NCBI RefSeq assembly: GCF_014127105.1
Contig: NZ_CP059902.1
Location: 2,451,001-2,515,000 of the forward strand
Direction: 5' to 3'
Origin: Devosia sp. MC521
GTDB taxonomy: Bacteria; Pseudomonadota; Alphaproteobacteria; Rhizobiales; Devosiaceae
DNA: 64,000 bases
The translations under genes and the position numbers were made by a program. This document shows positions 51,533 through 59,900 of the stretch, one piece after another. The notes under the pieces are model-generated. The model was given only the letters and a program-made list of their open reading frames with translations, made no database searches and was not told the DNA's origin. Within the stretch, counting starts at the first letter, position 1. Every line of letters starts with the position of its first letter.

Positions 51533-52381
51533 CTAAACCGCGTCCTCGTCCTCATCTTCGTCATCCACCCCGCTCAGCACGTCCAAAAACTGCAAGAGCA
51601 GTGAATTGACCAAGTCCGGTCGTTCAACGCTTGGAATATGCGCCACGCCCTCAAGCACCACGGCAAATGCATTGGGCATGGTTTCCGACAAGGTTTCGTG
51701 GCGCTCAACCAGCGCCGTAAAATCCTCATCGCCAACGATCAGCAGCGCTGGCGCCGTCAGATCCTCTGTGCGATCCCACGCCTTTGGCCGCGCGATCTCT
51801 CCCGTCAGCTCCGGCTTGCGCAAAATATTGCCGTTCATCTCCATAAACAGCGCCCGCGCATCCCCGCCCACACGGCCGCTTTTCGCCCGAGGTCCATCCA
51901 GCCATTGATGGGTGATAACCTTATTGAGCATGTCGAGATCACCGCGATCCCATGCGTCTTCTTCGGCCATTTCAATGGCGCGTTCTTCCGCCGTCGCCGT
52001 CCATGGCGCGCCTGTCACCGAAGTCCCAATCAGCACCAGACCCAACACGCGTCCCGGATGCGCCAGCGCAAAGTCGATGGCGAGGCCACCGCCCATCGAG
52101 CAGCCGACAAACAGCGCCGCGTGAATATCGAGCGCGTCGAGCAAGGCTTCGAGATCGTCGAGATGGTTGAAAGCTTCGTCGGTGCTGGTGGTCTCGCCAT
52201 AGCCCCGTCGATCATAGGCAATGGCGTGCCAACCGGCATCCGCCACCGCGCTCATCTGCTCGGCCCACATGCGTTTGTCGCAAACACCGGCGTGCAGGAA
52301 AATGATCGGGAGCCCGTCCCCCTGTTCTACCCCCTCGATGGTTGCGCCACCAATGTCGATAGAAAAGGGTTCTGCGGTCAT
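51533..52381 (-). CDS. alpha/beta hydrolase
   Basis: 282 residues. Oxyanion region FLHAGVCDKRMW, nucleophile elbow GCSMGGGLA (catalytic Ser), catalytic Asp probably in VGDEDFTALVE and His in EGVAHIPSVERP, all in the right order. A cap region lies about 130-190. Closest in feel to 3-oxoadipate enol-lactonase/haloperoxidase-like hydrolases; substrate not predictable. The protein ends in an acidic tail (VDDEDEDEDAV). It lies nine bases after the small secreted-protein gene, likely in one operon. Confidence 0.88.
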   Translation of the reverse strand: MTAEPFSIDIGGATIEGVEQGDGLPIIFLHAGVCDKRMWAEQMSAVADAGWHAIAYDRRGYGETTSTDEAFNHLDDLEALLDALDIHAALFVGCSMGGGLAIDFALAHPGRVLGLVLIGTSVTGAPWTATAEERAIEMAEEDAWDRGDLDMLNKVITHQWLDGPRAKSGRVGGDARALFMEMNGNILRKPELTGEIARPKAWDRTEDLTAPALLIVGDEDFTALVERHETLSETMPNAFAVVLEGVAHIPSVERPDLVNSLLLQFLDVLSGVDDEDEDEDAV

Positions 52382-52390
52382 TTTAGGAAC

Positions 52391-52729
52391 TCACTCTGCG
52401 ATACTGGCGCAGAAGGTAATCTCTTTGATCGGCGCAAACCAGCAACCGTCTCGATCCGCTACCGGAAAAAAGCGCCCCAATTGTGCGGGCGACCGACCGG
52501 GCTGACTATCTGCGGCGATCACATAACCAGGACCAGCGCCATCGGCCTCATGGGCGAAAACGAAAGTGTCGCCGTTTGGCAGAGCAAAGGTAATGCCGCC
52601 ACCGTCGACTGCCACGTCACACGCGAAGCTGTCGTAGCCAGCCAAAGAGCATTCCCCAGAAGCCCCCAGCGCGGGCACTGCGAGAGCGCAGCAGAACAGC
52701 AATGCCGCTCCCGTCAAAAACCTCTTCAT
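52391..52729 (-). CDS. small secreted protein with four cysteines, unknown function
   Basis: 112 residues from ATG 52729 behind GGGGATTTG. A clear Sec signal peptide (MKRFLTGAALLFCCALAVPA, cleavage after about ALG-A) leaves about 88 mature residues with four cysteines (GECSLAG, FACDVAV, GCWFAP, TFCASIAE) that could form two disulphides in the periplasm. The same frame runs open further upstream into the regulator gene, which is a shadow. No family recognised. It sits between the FATG regulator (118 bases away) and the hydrolase. Confidence 0.75.
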   Translation of the reverse strand: MKRFLTGAALLFCCALAVPALGASGECSLAGYDSFACDVAVDGGGITFALPNGDTFVFAHEADGAGPGYVIAADSQPGRSPAQLGRFFPVADRDGCWFAPIKEITFCASIAE

Positions 52730-52847
52730 CAAATCCCCCAGAAAGCCAAGGCTCCGCAACCGCGGTGGTTTTGCACAGCTTACCGTAGAAAGTCCAGCGG
52801 CCTCAAAGGGTTTTCGCATCCTCCTGCCGCAATGGTAAAACAGCCCC

Positions 52848-53213
52848 TTAATTGAGCTTGAGCAGGGTGTTAAGCGCGTTCGAAATGTCGGCCTGAGTGT
52901 AAGGCTTTGAAACCACAGGACTGTCCTGCCATTCCGCCGACAGCCCCTCGCGTCCGTACCCCGTTGCAAAGAGGATCGGCACGCCCCGGTCGGCCAAAAT
53001 CTTCGCCACGGGGAACACCGAGGAACCACCGATATTGACGTCCAATATCGCAGCATCGGGCTGTTCAACCGACGCCGCCAGCGATTGGGCTTGGTCGATC
53101 CACATCGCTTCACCCACGATTGTGAACCCCAAATCCTCCAAAATGTCTTCGAGATTGAAGAGGACGAGCGTTTCGTCCTCGACCACAAAAATCTTGCCGG
53201 ATGGATTAGCCAA
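52848..53213 (-). CDS. single-domain response regulator with FATG motif
   Basis: 121 residues from TTG 53213, chosen because AGGAGG stands 6 bases before it; an ATG at 53234 is an alternative. REC domain only: VVEDE near the start, phospho-acceptor Asp58 in AAILDVNIGG, Lys103 in VVSKPY. PILFATGYGREG (80-90) matches the FATG-type signature of the alphaproteobacterial 'FAT GUY' regulators (for example SdrG, MrrA), which feed the PhyR general stress response. It overlaps the kinase stop by 8 bases, so the kinase is its probable partner. Confidence 0.85.
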   Translation of the reverse strand: MANPSGKIFVVEDETLVLFNLEDILEDLGFTIVGEAMWIDQAQSLAASVEQPDAAILDVNIGGSSVFPVAKILADRGVPILFATGYGREGLSAEWQDSPVVSKPYTQADISNALNTLLKLN

Positions 53214-54648
53214 AATCGCCCTCCTGCGCGCCATAAGCTGCTGGGGGCACCGACAACAGTGCCGAAAATCCCTCAGCGGCATAACGCTGGTTGAGCGTCC
53301 CACCCAATTCACCGGTCACGACCGTGCGCAAGAGGCGCGAGCCAAATCCGGTTCGCGTCGGCTCCGCCACACGTGGGCCGCCGCGTTCCACCCAGTTGAT
53401 CATCAATTCCGTGTTGGCGCCCTGCTCCCAACTGACCGACAACACACCATCGGCCGAGGACAGAGCGCCATGCTTGGCGGCATTGGTCGCCAGTTCATGC
53501 AACACCAACGCCAGCGCAATCGTCGACTTGGCGTTGATCGGGATGATCGGCCCGCCATAGCGCACGCGCTCATCGTCAAACGCCGAGAGCTCCTCTCGCA
53601 CCAATTGGCCGATTTCCGTGTCGCGCCAACTGCGCTGGCTCAAAATCGTATGGGCCTTTGAGAGCGCAATCAGCCGAGATTCAAAATTAGATCGGGCCGT
53701 GTCGAGGTCATCGGTCGTCCGCAAGGTCTGCCGCGCGATCGATTGCACCGTCGCCATCGTGTTCTTGACCCGATGGTTCAGCTCATCGATCAGCAGGCGC
53801 TGCCGCCGCTGCGCTTTAACGGCCTCGGTTCGATCAATCCCATGCACAAACACACCGGTGATATGGCCGTCACGATCCTTGATCGGGTTAAAAGTGAAAT
53901 CGAGATAGCGCTCCAAAGGCGGCTGGCTCGGATCATTGTTGATGATCACCTTCGCCGCCTCGGCACTATGGAAATATCCCTCGTGATAGACCCGGTCGAG
54001 CAACAGGAAGAACCCTTGCTCAATCATTTCCGGCAGGGCGTCCGCGCCAGCCATGCCCAAAGTCGCGCGATTGTTCACCATCGTCGCGAACCCATCGGAG
54101 GCGAATTTGATTTCGTGGTTCGGGCCCGACACCACCACCACAAAGCCCGGTGCCTGCTGAAAGAGCCTGCGAAACTCTTCGGCCGTTTTTTCAGTCTCAC
54201 GCGTGCGTTCGATCAACTGTGAGGCCGCCGGAAACGCTGCGACCGCCAGCGCCCCATCACCATCGGCACTCGCCAACTCGGACACATCCACCGCCTGCTG
54301 CAAGATGTATTCCACCTCACCATCCTCGCCAAAAATAGGCACTTGGACGGCGGTCCAATACTTGTCGCGGATCGTGCCGTCCGCGCCAGCGATGGGGTAA
54401 TGCAGGTAAGGAAGTGTCTGACGCAGCCCCGTCTCCAAGACGCGCTCATAGGATTGCTGGAGTTTATCGCGCCCTTCTCCCGGATTAGGGAACAGGTCGC
54501 GCACCATCCGCCCCACGACGTTTTCGCGCTTGCGTTCGGCGGCCTCCAAATAGGCCGCGTTCACAGCCACAATGCGCAGCTCGCGATTGAGAAGGAGGTA
54601 GGGACTGGGGAGCGCCTCAAAGACGCGGGAAAAGACCGTCACATCCAT
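53206..54648 (-). CDS. PAS-PAS HWE-family histidine kinase
   Basis: 480 residues, no membrane segment. Two PAS domains (about 10-125, LNRELRIVAVNAAYLEAAER; and about 155-275, PNHEIKFASDGFATMV) precede the kinase. His292 is in LIDELNHRVKNTMATVQ; the HWE diagnostic blocks are HELATNAAKHGALS (384-397), WVERGGP (419-425) and GFGSRLL. HWE/HisKA_2 kinases often control the PhyR-NepR-EcfG stress switch. It overlaps the FATG regulator and has an EcfG-like promoter 40 bases before its start. The PAS ligands (flavin, haem or none) cannot be judged; no LOV cysteine motif (NCRFLQ) is present. Confidence 0.92.
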   Translation of the reverse strand: MDVTVFSRVFEALPSPYLLLNRELRIVAVNAAYLEAAERKRENVVGRMVRDLFPNPGEGRDKLQQSYERVLETGLRQTLPYLHYPIAGADGTIRDKYWTAVQVPIFGEDGEVEYILQQAVDVSELASADGDGALAVAAFPAASQLIERTRETEKTAEEFRRLFQQAPGFVVVVSGPNHEIKFASDGFATMVNNRATLGMAGADALPEMIEQGFFLLLDRVYHEGYFHSAEAAKVIINNDPSQPPLERYLDFTFNPIKDRDGHITGVFVHGIDRTEAVKAQRRQRLLIDELNHRVKNTMATVQSIARQTLRTTDDLDTARSNFESRLIALSKAHTILSQRSWRDTEIGQLVREELSAFDDERVRYGGPIIPINAKSTIALALVLHELATNAAKHGALSSADGVLSVSWEQGANTELMINWVERGGPRVAEPTRTGFGSRLLRTVVTGELGGTLNQRYAAEGFSALLSVPPAAYGAQEGDFG

Positions 54649-54688
54649 GCGCGCGTCAGCCCCTTACAAAAATAGTCCGAAACTGGAA

Positions 54689-54713
54689 GACGTTTACGTC
54701 TAACATTGGTTCC
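54689..54713 (-). promoter_or_regulatory. EcfG-type promoter candidate for the HWE kinase operon
   Basis: On the minus strand GGAAC (54713-54709), a 16-base spacer and CGTC (54692-54689) closely match the alphaproteobacterial EcfG promoter GGAAC-N16/17-CGTT, 40 bases before the kinase ATG. The -10 part lies in a small palindrome GACGT-TT-ACGTC (54689-54700). Confidence 0.5.
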
Positions 54714-54894
54714 CGCCATAAGCAGAACTGCCATACGAAACCGGCAAACAAGAGCAGCTTTCCCTCACATTGCTTAAGGCCCAATGAAGAGAACACTGCG
54801 TTTTTCTCTAGGTGGAGGCCGGAGAACTTTTCTAGACTTATCCCCGCCAACATAACCTAAGTTAGTTTCATGCCCGTTGTGCCCATGAGCACGG

Positions 54895-55122
54895 TCATGA
54901 CGAGTGAACGGGACGCAATGGCAGATGCAATGGGGTCGCCCATTGCTGATCCAACCTCTGGACCTGGTAGTCAGCGTGATACCCTAGGGCCAAGATCGTG
55001 GCGGCCGCTGCCAGCGCTGCCACAGCCAAGCCCAAATGCGGCAGCGCAAGTGGGCGACAGCTTCTTGCGATGACGGGCCTCGTCATTGGCCAGATCGCCC
55101 AGAGGTGAGGATGGTCTGTCAC
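54895..55122 (-). CDS. doubtful small membrane protein (75 aa)
   Basis: The 608-base gap between the HWE kinase and ettA contains this GTG-started reading with one hydrophobic segment (LGLAVAALAAAATILALGYH). It lacks a convincing Shine-Dalgarno and competes with an equally open overlapping frame. Apart from the kinase promoter and the ettA terminator I see nothing else in this gap. Confidence 0.25.
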   Translation of the reverse strand: MTDHPHLWAIWPMTRPVIARSCRPLALPHLGLAVAALAAAATILALGYHADYQVQRLDQQWATPLHLPLRPVHSS

Positions 55123-55199
55123 TCCGGCGAGGCGGAAACCTCACCCTTTTCACCACCCCTTTTATCGAGGCCAAGTCTCGCCGGGGTTGCTCATCCAAC

Positions 55200-55228
55200 A
55201 AAAAACCGGCCCCGAAATTCGGGACCGG
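55200..55228 (-). terminator. intrinsic terminator of ettA
   Basis: Stem CCGGtCCCGAA/TTCGGGgCCGG (one mismatch) followed by six T on the minus strand, 28 bases after the ettA stop. Confidence 0.85.
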
Positions 55229-55256
55229 CTGAATGTGTTGCTCGTCTTGAACAGAC

Positions 55257-56912
55257 TTAGCGGGTCAGCGGCTTGTAGGTCGCGCGCTTTGGATTGACGG
55301 CATCGGCGCCAAGACGACGGACCTTGTCCGCTTCATAGTCCTGGAAGTTGCCTTCAAACCATTCAACATGGCTATTGCCTTCAAAGGCCAGCATGTGGGT
55401 CGCCAGACGATCGAGGAACATACGATCGTGGCTGATGATCACTGCGCAACCTGCGAATTCTTCCAATGCTTCTTCAAGCGCTGCAAGAGTTTCGGTGTCG
55501 AGATCGTTGGTCGGTTCGTCGAGGAGGAGAACGTTCGAGCCCGCCTTGAGCATCTTTGCAAGGTGAACGCGGTTACGCTGACCACCCGAAAGATTGCCAA
55601 CCTTCTGCTGCTGATCGCCACCCTTAAAGTTGAAGGTGGAGGTGTAAGCGCGCGAGTTCATTTCGCGCTTGCCGAGCATCAGTACGTCGTCGCCGCCAGA
55701 AATTTCTTCCCAAACGGTCTTATTGCCATCGAGCGCATCGCGGCTCTGATCGACATAACCAAGGTCAACGTTTTCAGCGACCGTGATGGTGCCCGAGTCT
55801 GGCTTTTCTTGACCGGTGAGCATCTTGAACAGCGTGGTCTTACCCGCGCCGTTCGGGCCGATGATCCCCACGATACCGCCCGGAGGCAGCTTGAACGAAA
55901 GGTTGTCGATGAGCAGACGATCGCCAAACGACTTGGAGATGCCTTCTACGTCGATAACATTGTGGCCAAGGCGTTCGCCTGGCGGAATGATGATCTGAGC
56001 GGTGTGCGACTGAGTACGCGCATCGTTGATCTTGACCAGTTCGTCATAGGCCTTGATACGCGCCTTGGACTTGGACTGGCGTGCCTGAGGCGACATGCCC
56101 ATCCATTCCTTTTCGCGTTCCAGAACCTTGGCGCGAGCCGCGTCTTCGCTCTTTTCCTGCGCAAAGCGCTTGGCCTTGGCATCGAGGTAAGCGGAGTAAT
56201 TGCCTTCGTAAGGCACGCCACGGCCACGGTCGAGTTCGAGAATCCAACCGGTCACGTTATCGAGGAAGTAGCGATCGTGGGTGATGATCAGCACAGCGCC
56301 TTCGAATTCACGAAGGTGACGTTCGAGCCATGCGGTCGTTTCAGCGTCCAAGTGGTTGGTCGGTTCGTCGAGCAGCAGCAGATCTGGCTTGGAGAGCAGC
56401 AGCGCGCACAGAGCCACGCGGCGCTTTTCACCACCCGAAAGATTGGCCACCGAAGAGTCGCCCGGAGGGCAACCAAGGGCTTCCATAGCCACTTCGACCT
56501 GGCTTTCCAGATCCCAGAGGTTCTGGCTGTCGATAACGTCCTGGAGCTTGGCCGCTTCGTCAGCGGTCTCGTCCGAATAGTCCATCATCAATTCGTTATA
56601 ACGATCGATGACAGCCTTCTTCTCCTTAACGCCGAGCATGACATTGCCCAGAACGTCGAGGTTTGGATCGAGCTGTGGTTCCTGCTCAAGATAGCCAACC
56701 TTGGCGCCATCGGCAGCCCAGGCTTCACCGGTGAATTCGGTGTCGATACCGGCCATGATCTTGAGAAGCGTAGACTTACCCGAGCCGTTCGGGCCAAGGA
56801 TGCCGATCTTCGCATCGGGGTAGAACGAGAGGTGGATGTTATCCAGAACCTTCTTGCCCCCGGCATAAGCCTTGGACATGCCGTGCATGTGATAAATGAA
56901 CTGTCTGGCCAT
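55257..56912 (-). CDS. ettA: energy-dependent translational throttle protein EttA (ABC-F)
   Basis: 551 residues, two ABC cassettes and no membrane domain. Walker A GPNGSGKST and GPNGAGKTT; signatures LSGGEKRR and LSGGQRNR; Walker B LLLLDEPTNHLD and LLLDEPTNDLD. The arm inside the first cassette (LDPNLDVLGNVM ... EKKAVIDRYNEL) and the linker with ARQSKSKARIKAYDEL are typical of EttA, which binds the ribosomal E site and gates elongation by ATP/ADP state. ATG 56912. Divergent from the M16 peptidase operon. Confidence 0.95.
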   Translation of the reverse strand: MARQFIYHMHGMSKAYAGGKKVLDNIHLSFYPDAKIGILGPNGSGKSTLLKIMAGIDTEFTGEAWAADGAKVGYLEQEPQLDPNLDVLGNVMLGVKEKKAVIDRYNELMMDYSDETADEAAKLQDVIDSQNLWDLESQVEVAMEALGCPPGDSSVANLSGGEKRRVALCALLLSKPDLLLLDEPTNHLDAETTAWLERHLREFEGAVLIITHDRYFLDNVTGWILELDRGRGVPYEGNYSAYLDAKAKRFAQEKSEDAARAKVLEREKEWMGMSPQARQSKSKARIKAYDELVKINDARTQSHTAQIIIPPGERLGHNVIDVEGISKSFGDRLLIDNLSFKLPPGGIVGIIGPNGAGKTTLFKMLTGQEKPDSGTITVAENVDLGYVDQSRDALDGNKTVWEEISGGDDVLMLGKREMNSRAYTSTFNFKGGDQQQKVGNLSGGQRNRVHLAKMLKAGSNVLLLDEPTNDLDTETLAALEEALEEFAGCAVIISHDRMFLDRLATHMLAFEGNSHVEWFEGNFQDYEADKVRRLGADAVNPKRATYKPLTR

Positions 56913-57045
56913 CGCCGCGTTCCTCGAATGGAAATTTGTGCCTCATTTAAGTGATACCCACCAGCTAAGCAACCGCCGCAGCAAAAGCCAAATGCCGCGC
57001 TTGCTCGGAATGTCGGCGTAATTTGAAGTCGGAGCTTATAAGTCA

Positions 57046-58461
57046 ATGAACAGGACCATATCCTGGCCCCTAATCTCTGTTTTTCTGGTGTCTCCGGCAT
57101 TTGCCGAAGATCTCCAGATCGTTCCCGATATCAGTCATTACACCCTGGATAATGGCCTACAGCTGGTGGTGATTCCCGATCACCGCGCTCCCGTCGTCAC
57201 GCAAACGGCTTGGTACAAAGTTGGCTCAGCCGATGATCCGGTTGGTCAGTCCGGCATTGCCCACTTCCTTGAACACCTGATGTTCAAAGGCACCGAGAAA
57301 TTCCCCGGAGGCACACTCGATCGTTTGGTCAGCGAATCCGGCGGCGACCACAACGCCTTCACCACCTATGACACCACCGCCTATCTCCAGACCGTGCCCG
57401 CCGATGTGCTGCCACAGATCATGGAGATCGAGGCCGACCGCATGCGCAATCTGCTTCTGCCCGAGGAGGTGATCGCCTCCGAGCGCTCCGTTGTGGAGAA
57501 CGAGCGTCGACAGGTCGTCGACTTTGATCCCGGCAGTGTTCTGAGCGAAGAGATCGACGCCACCCTCTTCCAGAACCACCCCTATCGCATTCCCATTATC
57601 GGCTGGGCCCACGAGATCGCGCAGCTCGATCAAAAAGATGCCCTCGGCGTCTATGAGCGGTTCTATGCTCCCAACAATGCAATCGTTGTGATTGCCGGAG
57701 ACGTGACCCCAGATGCAGCACTCAAGTTGGCCGAAGAGACCTATGGCAAAGTTCCGCGCGGGCCAGACCTGCCGGAGCGCGTTCGCCCGCAAGAGCCTAC
57801 CCAAGAGACCACGCGCACGGTGACCCTTTTGGATGACCGCGTAGCAACGCCAAGCTTTGTTCAGTCTTGGATTGTGCCCTCTTACCGCACGGCAGAGCCG
57901 GGCGAAGCGGAGGCACTCGACGTTCTCAGCGCCATCCTGAGCACCGGCACGCTCAGCCGTCTCAATCAGGAACTTTATATCAATTCCAGCGACGCCTCTT
58001 ACGCCGCGACCTTTTACGATGGGGGCGCTTTTGACTATGGCACGTTCAGCCTGACCGCTTCGCCCCAACAGGGCATCGACCTCAAGGCGCTCGAAGCCAA
58101 AGCCTATGGCGAAATCGAAAAAATCATCGAGAACGGCGTCACCGATGCCGAGTTGGATCGCGTCAAAAACCGCTATCTGCGCAATATGATTTTCCGCCTC
58201 GATAGCGCTGCGGGCGTGGGCAATTACTATGGCTCTTGGCTCGTCAACGGCATGACCATCGACGAGATCAACAACCGCCCCAACCAGATCCGCGCCGTCA
58301 CCTCGGCCGATATTCAGGCTGTCGCCGCCAAATACCTGCGCCCCGACATCTCCGTCACGGGCTATCTCCTGCCCAAGGTGCCAGCTGCAACCGGTGATGC
58401 CCCTGCGCCCACAGAGCCTGCCCCAAGCCTGGCCCCAGCAACCGAGGAGACAGTGCAGTGA
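57046..58461 (+). CDS. M16 zinc peptidase, catalytic subunit
   Basis: 471 residues with a Sec signal peptide (ending PAFA-ED). The inverted zinc motif HxxEH is intact in IAHFLEHLMF (His73, Glu76, His77), and the third ligand Glu lies about 75 residues on in VVENERRQ. Pitrilysin/processing-peptidase fold with two M16 repeats; the C-terminal 35 residues are Pro/Ala-rich. Exported, so it would act in the periplasm on peptides. It overlaps the next gene by four bases (GTGA); the pair should form a heterodimer. Confidence 0.93.
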   Translation: MNRTISWPLISVFLVSPAFAEDLQIVPDISHYTLDNGLQLVVIPDHRAPVVTQTAWYKVGSADDPVGQSGIAHFLEHLMFKGTEKFPGGTLDRLVSESGGDHNAFTTYDTTAYLQTVPADVLPQIMEIEADRMRNLLLPEEVIASERSVVENERRQVVDFDPGSVLSEEIDATLFQNHPYRIPIIGWAHEIAQLDQKDALGVYERFYAPNNAIVVIAGDVTPDAALKLAEETYGKVPRGPDLPERVRPQEPTQETTRTVTLLDDRVATPSFVQSWIVPSYRTAEPGEAEALDVLSAILSTGTLSRLNQELYINSSDASYAATFYDGGAFDYGTFSLTASPQQGIDLKALEAKAYGEIEKIIENGVTDAELDRVKNRYLRNMIFRLDSAAGVGNYYGSWLVNGMTIDEINNRPNQIRAVTSADIQAVAAKYLRPDISVTGYLLPKVPAATGDAPAPTEPAPSLAPATEETVQ

Positions 58462-59789
58462 TCGCCTTCCCAATGCCCAAATCTGTCCGTCTCGCCGCCG
58501 TGCTCGCCCCCGTTTTGCTGGGCACGCTCACACTCCCGGCTGTCGCTGAATCAAAGTTCAAGCAGTTCACCACGCCTGGCGGCATCTCCGCATGGATGGT
58601 GGAAGATCAGACCTTCCCCATCATCTCCATGTCCTTCGCATTTGAAGCCGGAGCGACCAAGGAGCCTGCGGAAAAAGCGGGCGTGGCCGGCCTTACCGCC
58701 GCTGTCATGACCGAAGCTACCGCGCAGCTTGATCCAAACCAACTCGCCGCCAAGGTCGAAGAGGTAGGGCTTGATCTCCAGCTATCTGCCGACAAGGATT
58801 ACTTCTGGGGAAGCGCCCGCACCACGAGCGACCACGCCGACGAGGCTTTTGCGCTCATGGCCGAAGTGCTCAACGAGCCTCGGTTCGCGCAAGACGATCT
58901 CGATCGCGTGCGCCGCATCGCCATTGAAAACATTCGACGCAGTGCCGAAGACCCGAGCTATCGCGCTTCGCTTTTGTGGAACACCGCCATTTATGGCGAC
59001 CACCCCTATGCTCGCCCGACCATCGGCACCGAGGAAACGCTGACCGCGATTGTGCCAGAAGACCTGCGCGCCTTTTACAAGGCTGGTCTCTCGCGCGACA
59101 CGCTCAAGATCGGCATCATCGGCGCCGTGACCGAAGCTGAGGCCGGCGCGATCATCGATAAGGCTTTTGGCGCACTGCCTGAAAAGAGCACGCTGCCGAC
59201 GGTTGCAACGGCCGAGGTGAACATTGGCGAAACTCTCGCCGTGGCTTACCCGCTCCCTCAAACGAGCCTGCGCATCACCTATCCCGGCATCGCCATCGAA
59301 GACCCGGACTATTACCCGGCTCAGGTGCTCGTTGAGATGCTGGCGGGTGGTGGGATCAGCTCCATCCTCAACACCGAAGTGCGTGAAAAGCGCGGCCTGT
59401 CCTATGGCGTGAGCGGCGGCCTTGCCAATTTCCGCTATTCCAACCTCATCACCTTCGGCACCTCCACCGAGCCACAAAACGCGGCCGAAGCGCAAACGGT
59501 GATCAATGACATCTTCAAGCAGATCGCCGAAGAGGGCCCGACCCAAGAGCAGGTCGATCTCTATAAGCGCTATCTGGTCGGCTCCTACGCCATCAACAAT
59601 CTTGGGTCCACCGGCGGTCTCGTCGGCACCATGGTCAGCAACCAATTGCTGAACCTGCCCCTCGATTACGTCGACACTCGGACCGAGTTGATTGAGGCGG
59701 TAACCCCAGAACGCGTACAGGCCGTCGCCAAACGCATCTTTAGCGCGACGCCAACAGTTCTCACTATCGGCCCAGAAGCCACAGAGTAA
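58458..59789 (+). CDS. M16 family peptidase, non-catalytic partner
   Basis: 443 residues from GTG 58458, with GAGGAG 8 bases upstream; ATG 58473 is an alternative. Signal peptide ending LPAVA-ES. The fold matches M16, but at the zinc site it reads AGLTAAVMTEAT, with no HxxEH. It keeps the REKRGLSYGV segment that supplies substrate-binding Arg/Tyr in trans. This is the arrangement of bacterial heterodimeric M16B peptidases, one active and one helper subunit. Translationally coupled to its partner. Confidence 0.92.
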   Translation: MIAFPMPKSVRLAAVLAPVLLGTLTLPAVAESKFKQFTTPGGISAWMVEDQTFPIISMSFAFEAGATKEPAEKAGVAGLTAAVMTEATAQLDPNQLAAKVEEVGLDLQLSADKDYFWGSARTTSDHADEAFALMAEVLNEPRFAQDDLDRVRRIAIENIRRSAEDPSYRASLLWNTAIYGDHPYARPTIGTEETLTAIVPEDLRAFYKAGLSRDTLKIGIIGAVTEAEAGAIIDKAFGALPEKSTLPTVATAEVNIGETLAVAYPLPQTSLRITYPGIAIEDPDYYPAQVLVEMLAGGGISSILNTEVREKRGLSYGVSGGLANFRYSNLITFGTSTEPQNAAEAQTVINDIFKQIAEEGPTQEQVDLYKRYLVGSYAINNLGSTGGLVGTMVSNQLLNLPLDYVDTRTELIEAVTPERVQAVAKRIFSATPTVLTIGPEATE

Positions 59790-59799
59790 AACGCCAAGT

Positions 59800-59831
59800 T
59801 GGCGCGCCGATCACTTCTGCTCGGCGCGCCA
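59800..59831 (+). terminator. strong hairpin after the M16 operon
   Basis: Perfect 11-bp stem TGGCGCGCCGA/TCGGCGCGCCA with a 10-base loop, 10 bases after the stop. No clear T run, so it may terminate with help or stabilise the mRNA end. Confidence 0.55.
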
Positions 59832-59900
59832 GAATTGACTTAGATTAAGCGGAACGAAGTCATCACGCCTTTGTTATGCTGACACTTAGGGATTGTCAGC

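Noticed and set aside
52391-53188. Reading that fuses the secreted Cys protein to an upstream 150-residue segment
   Set aside because: The upstream part is out of frame with the response regulator it overlaps; the real gene begins at the signal peptide (52729).
55368-56954. 528-codon plus-strand reading opposite ettA
   Set aside because: Antisense shadow of a well-conserved ABC-F gene in high-GC DNA.
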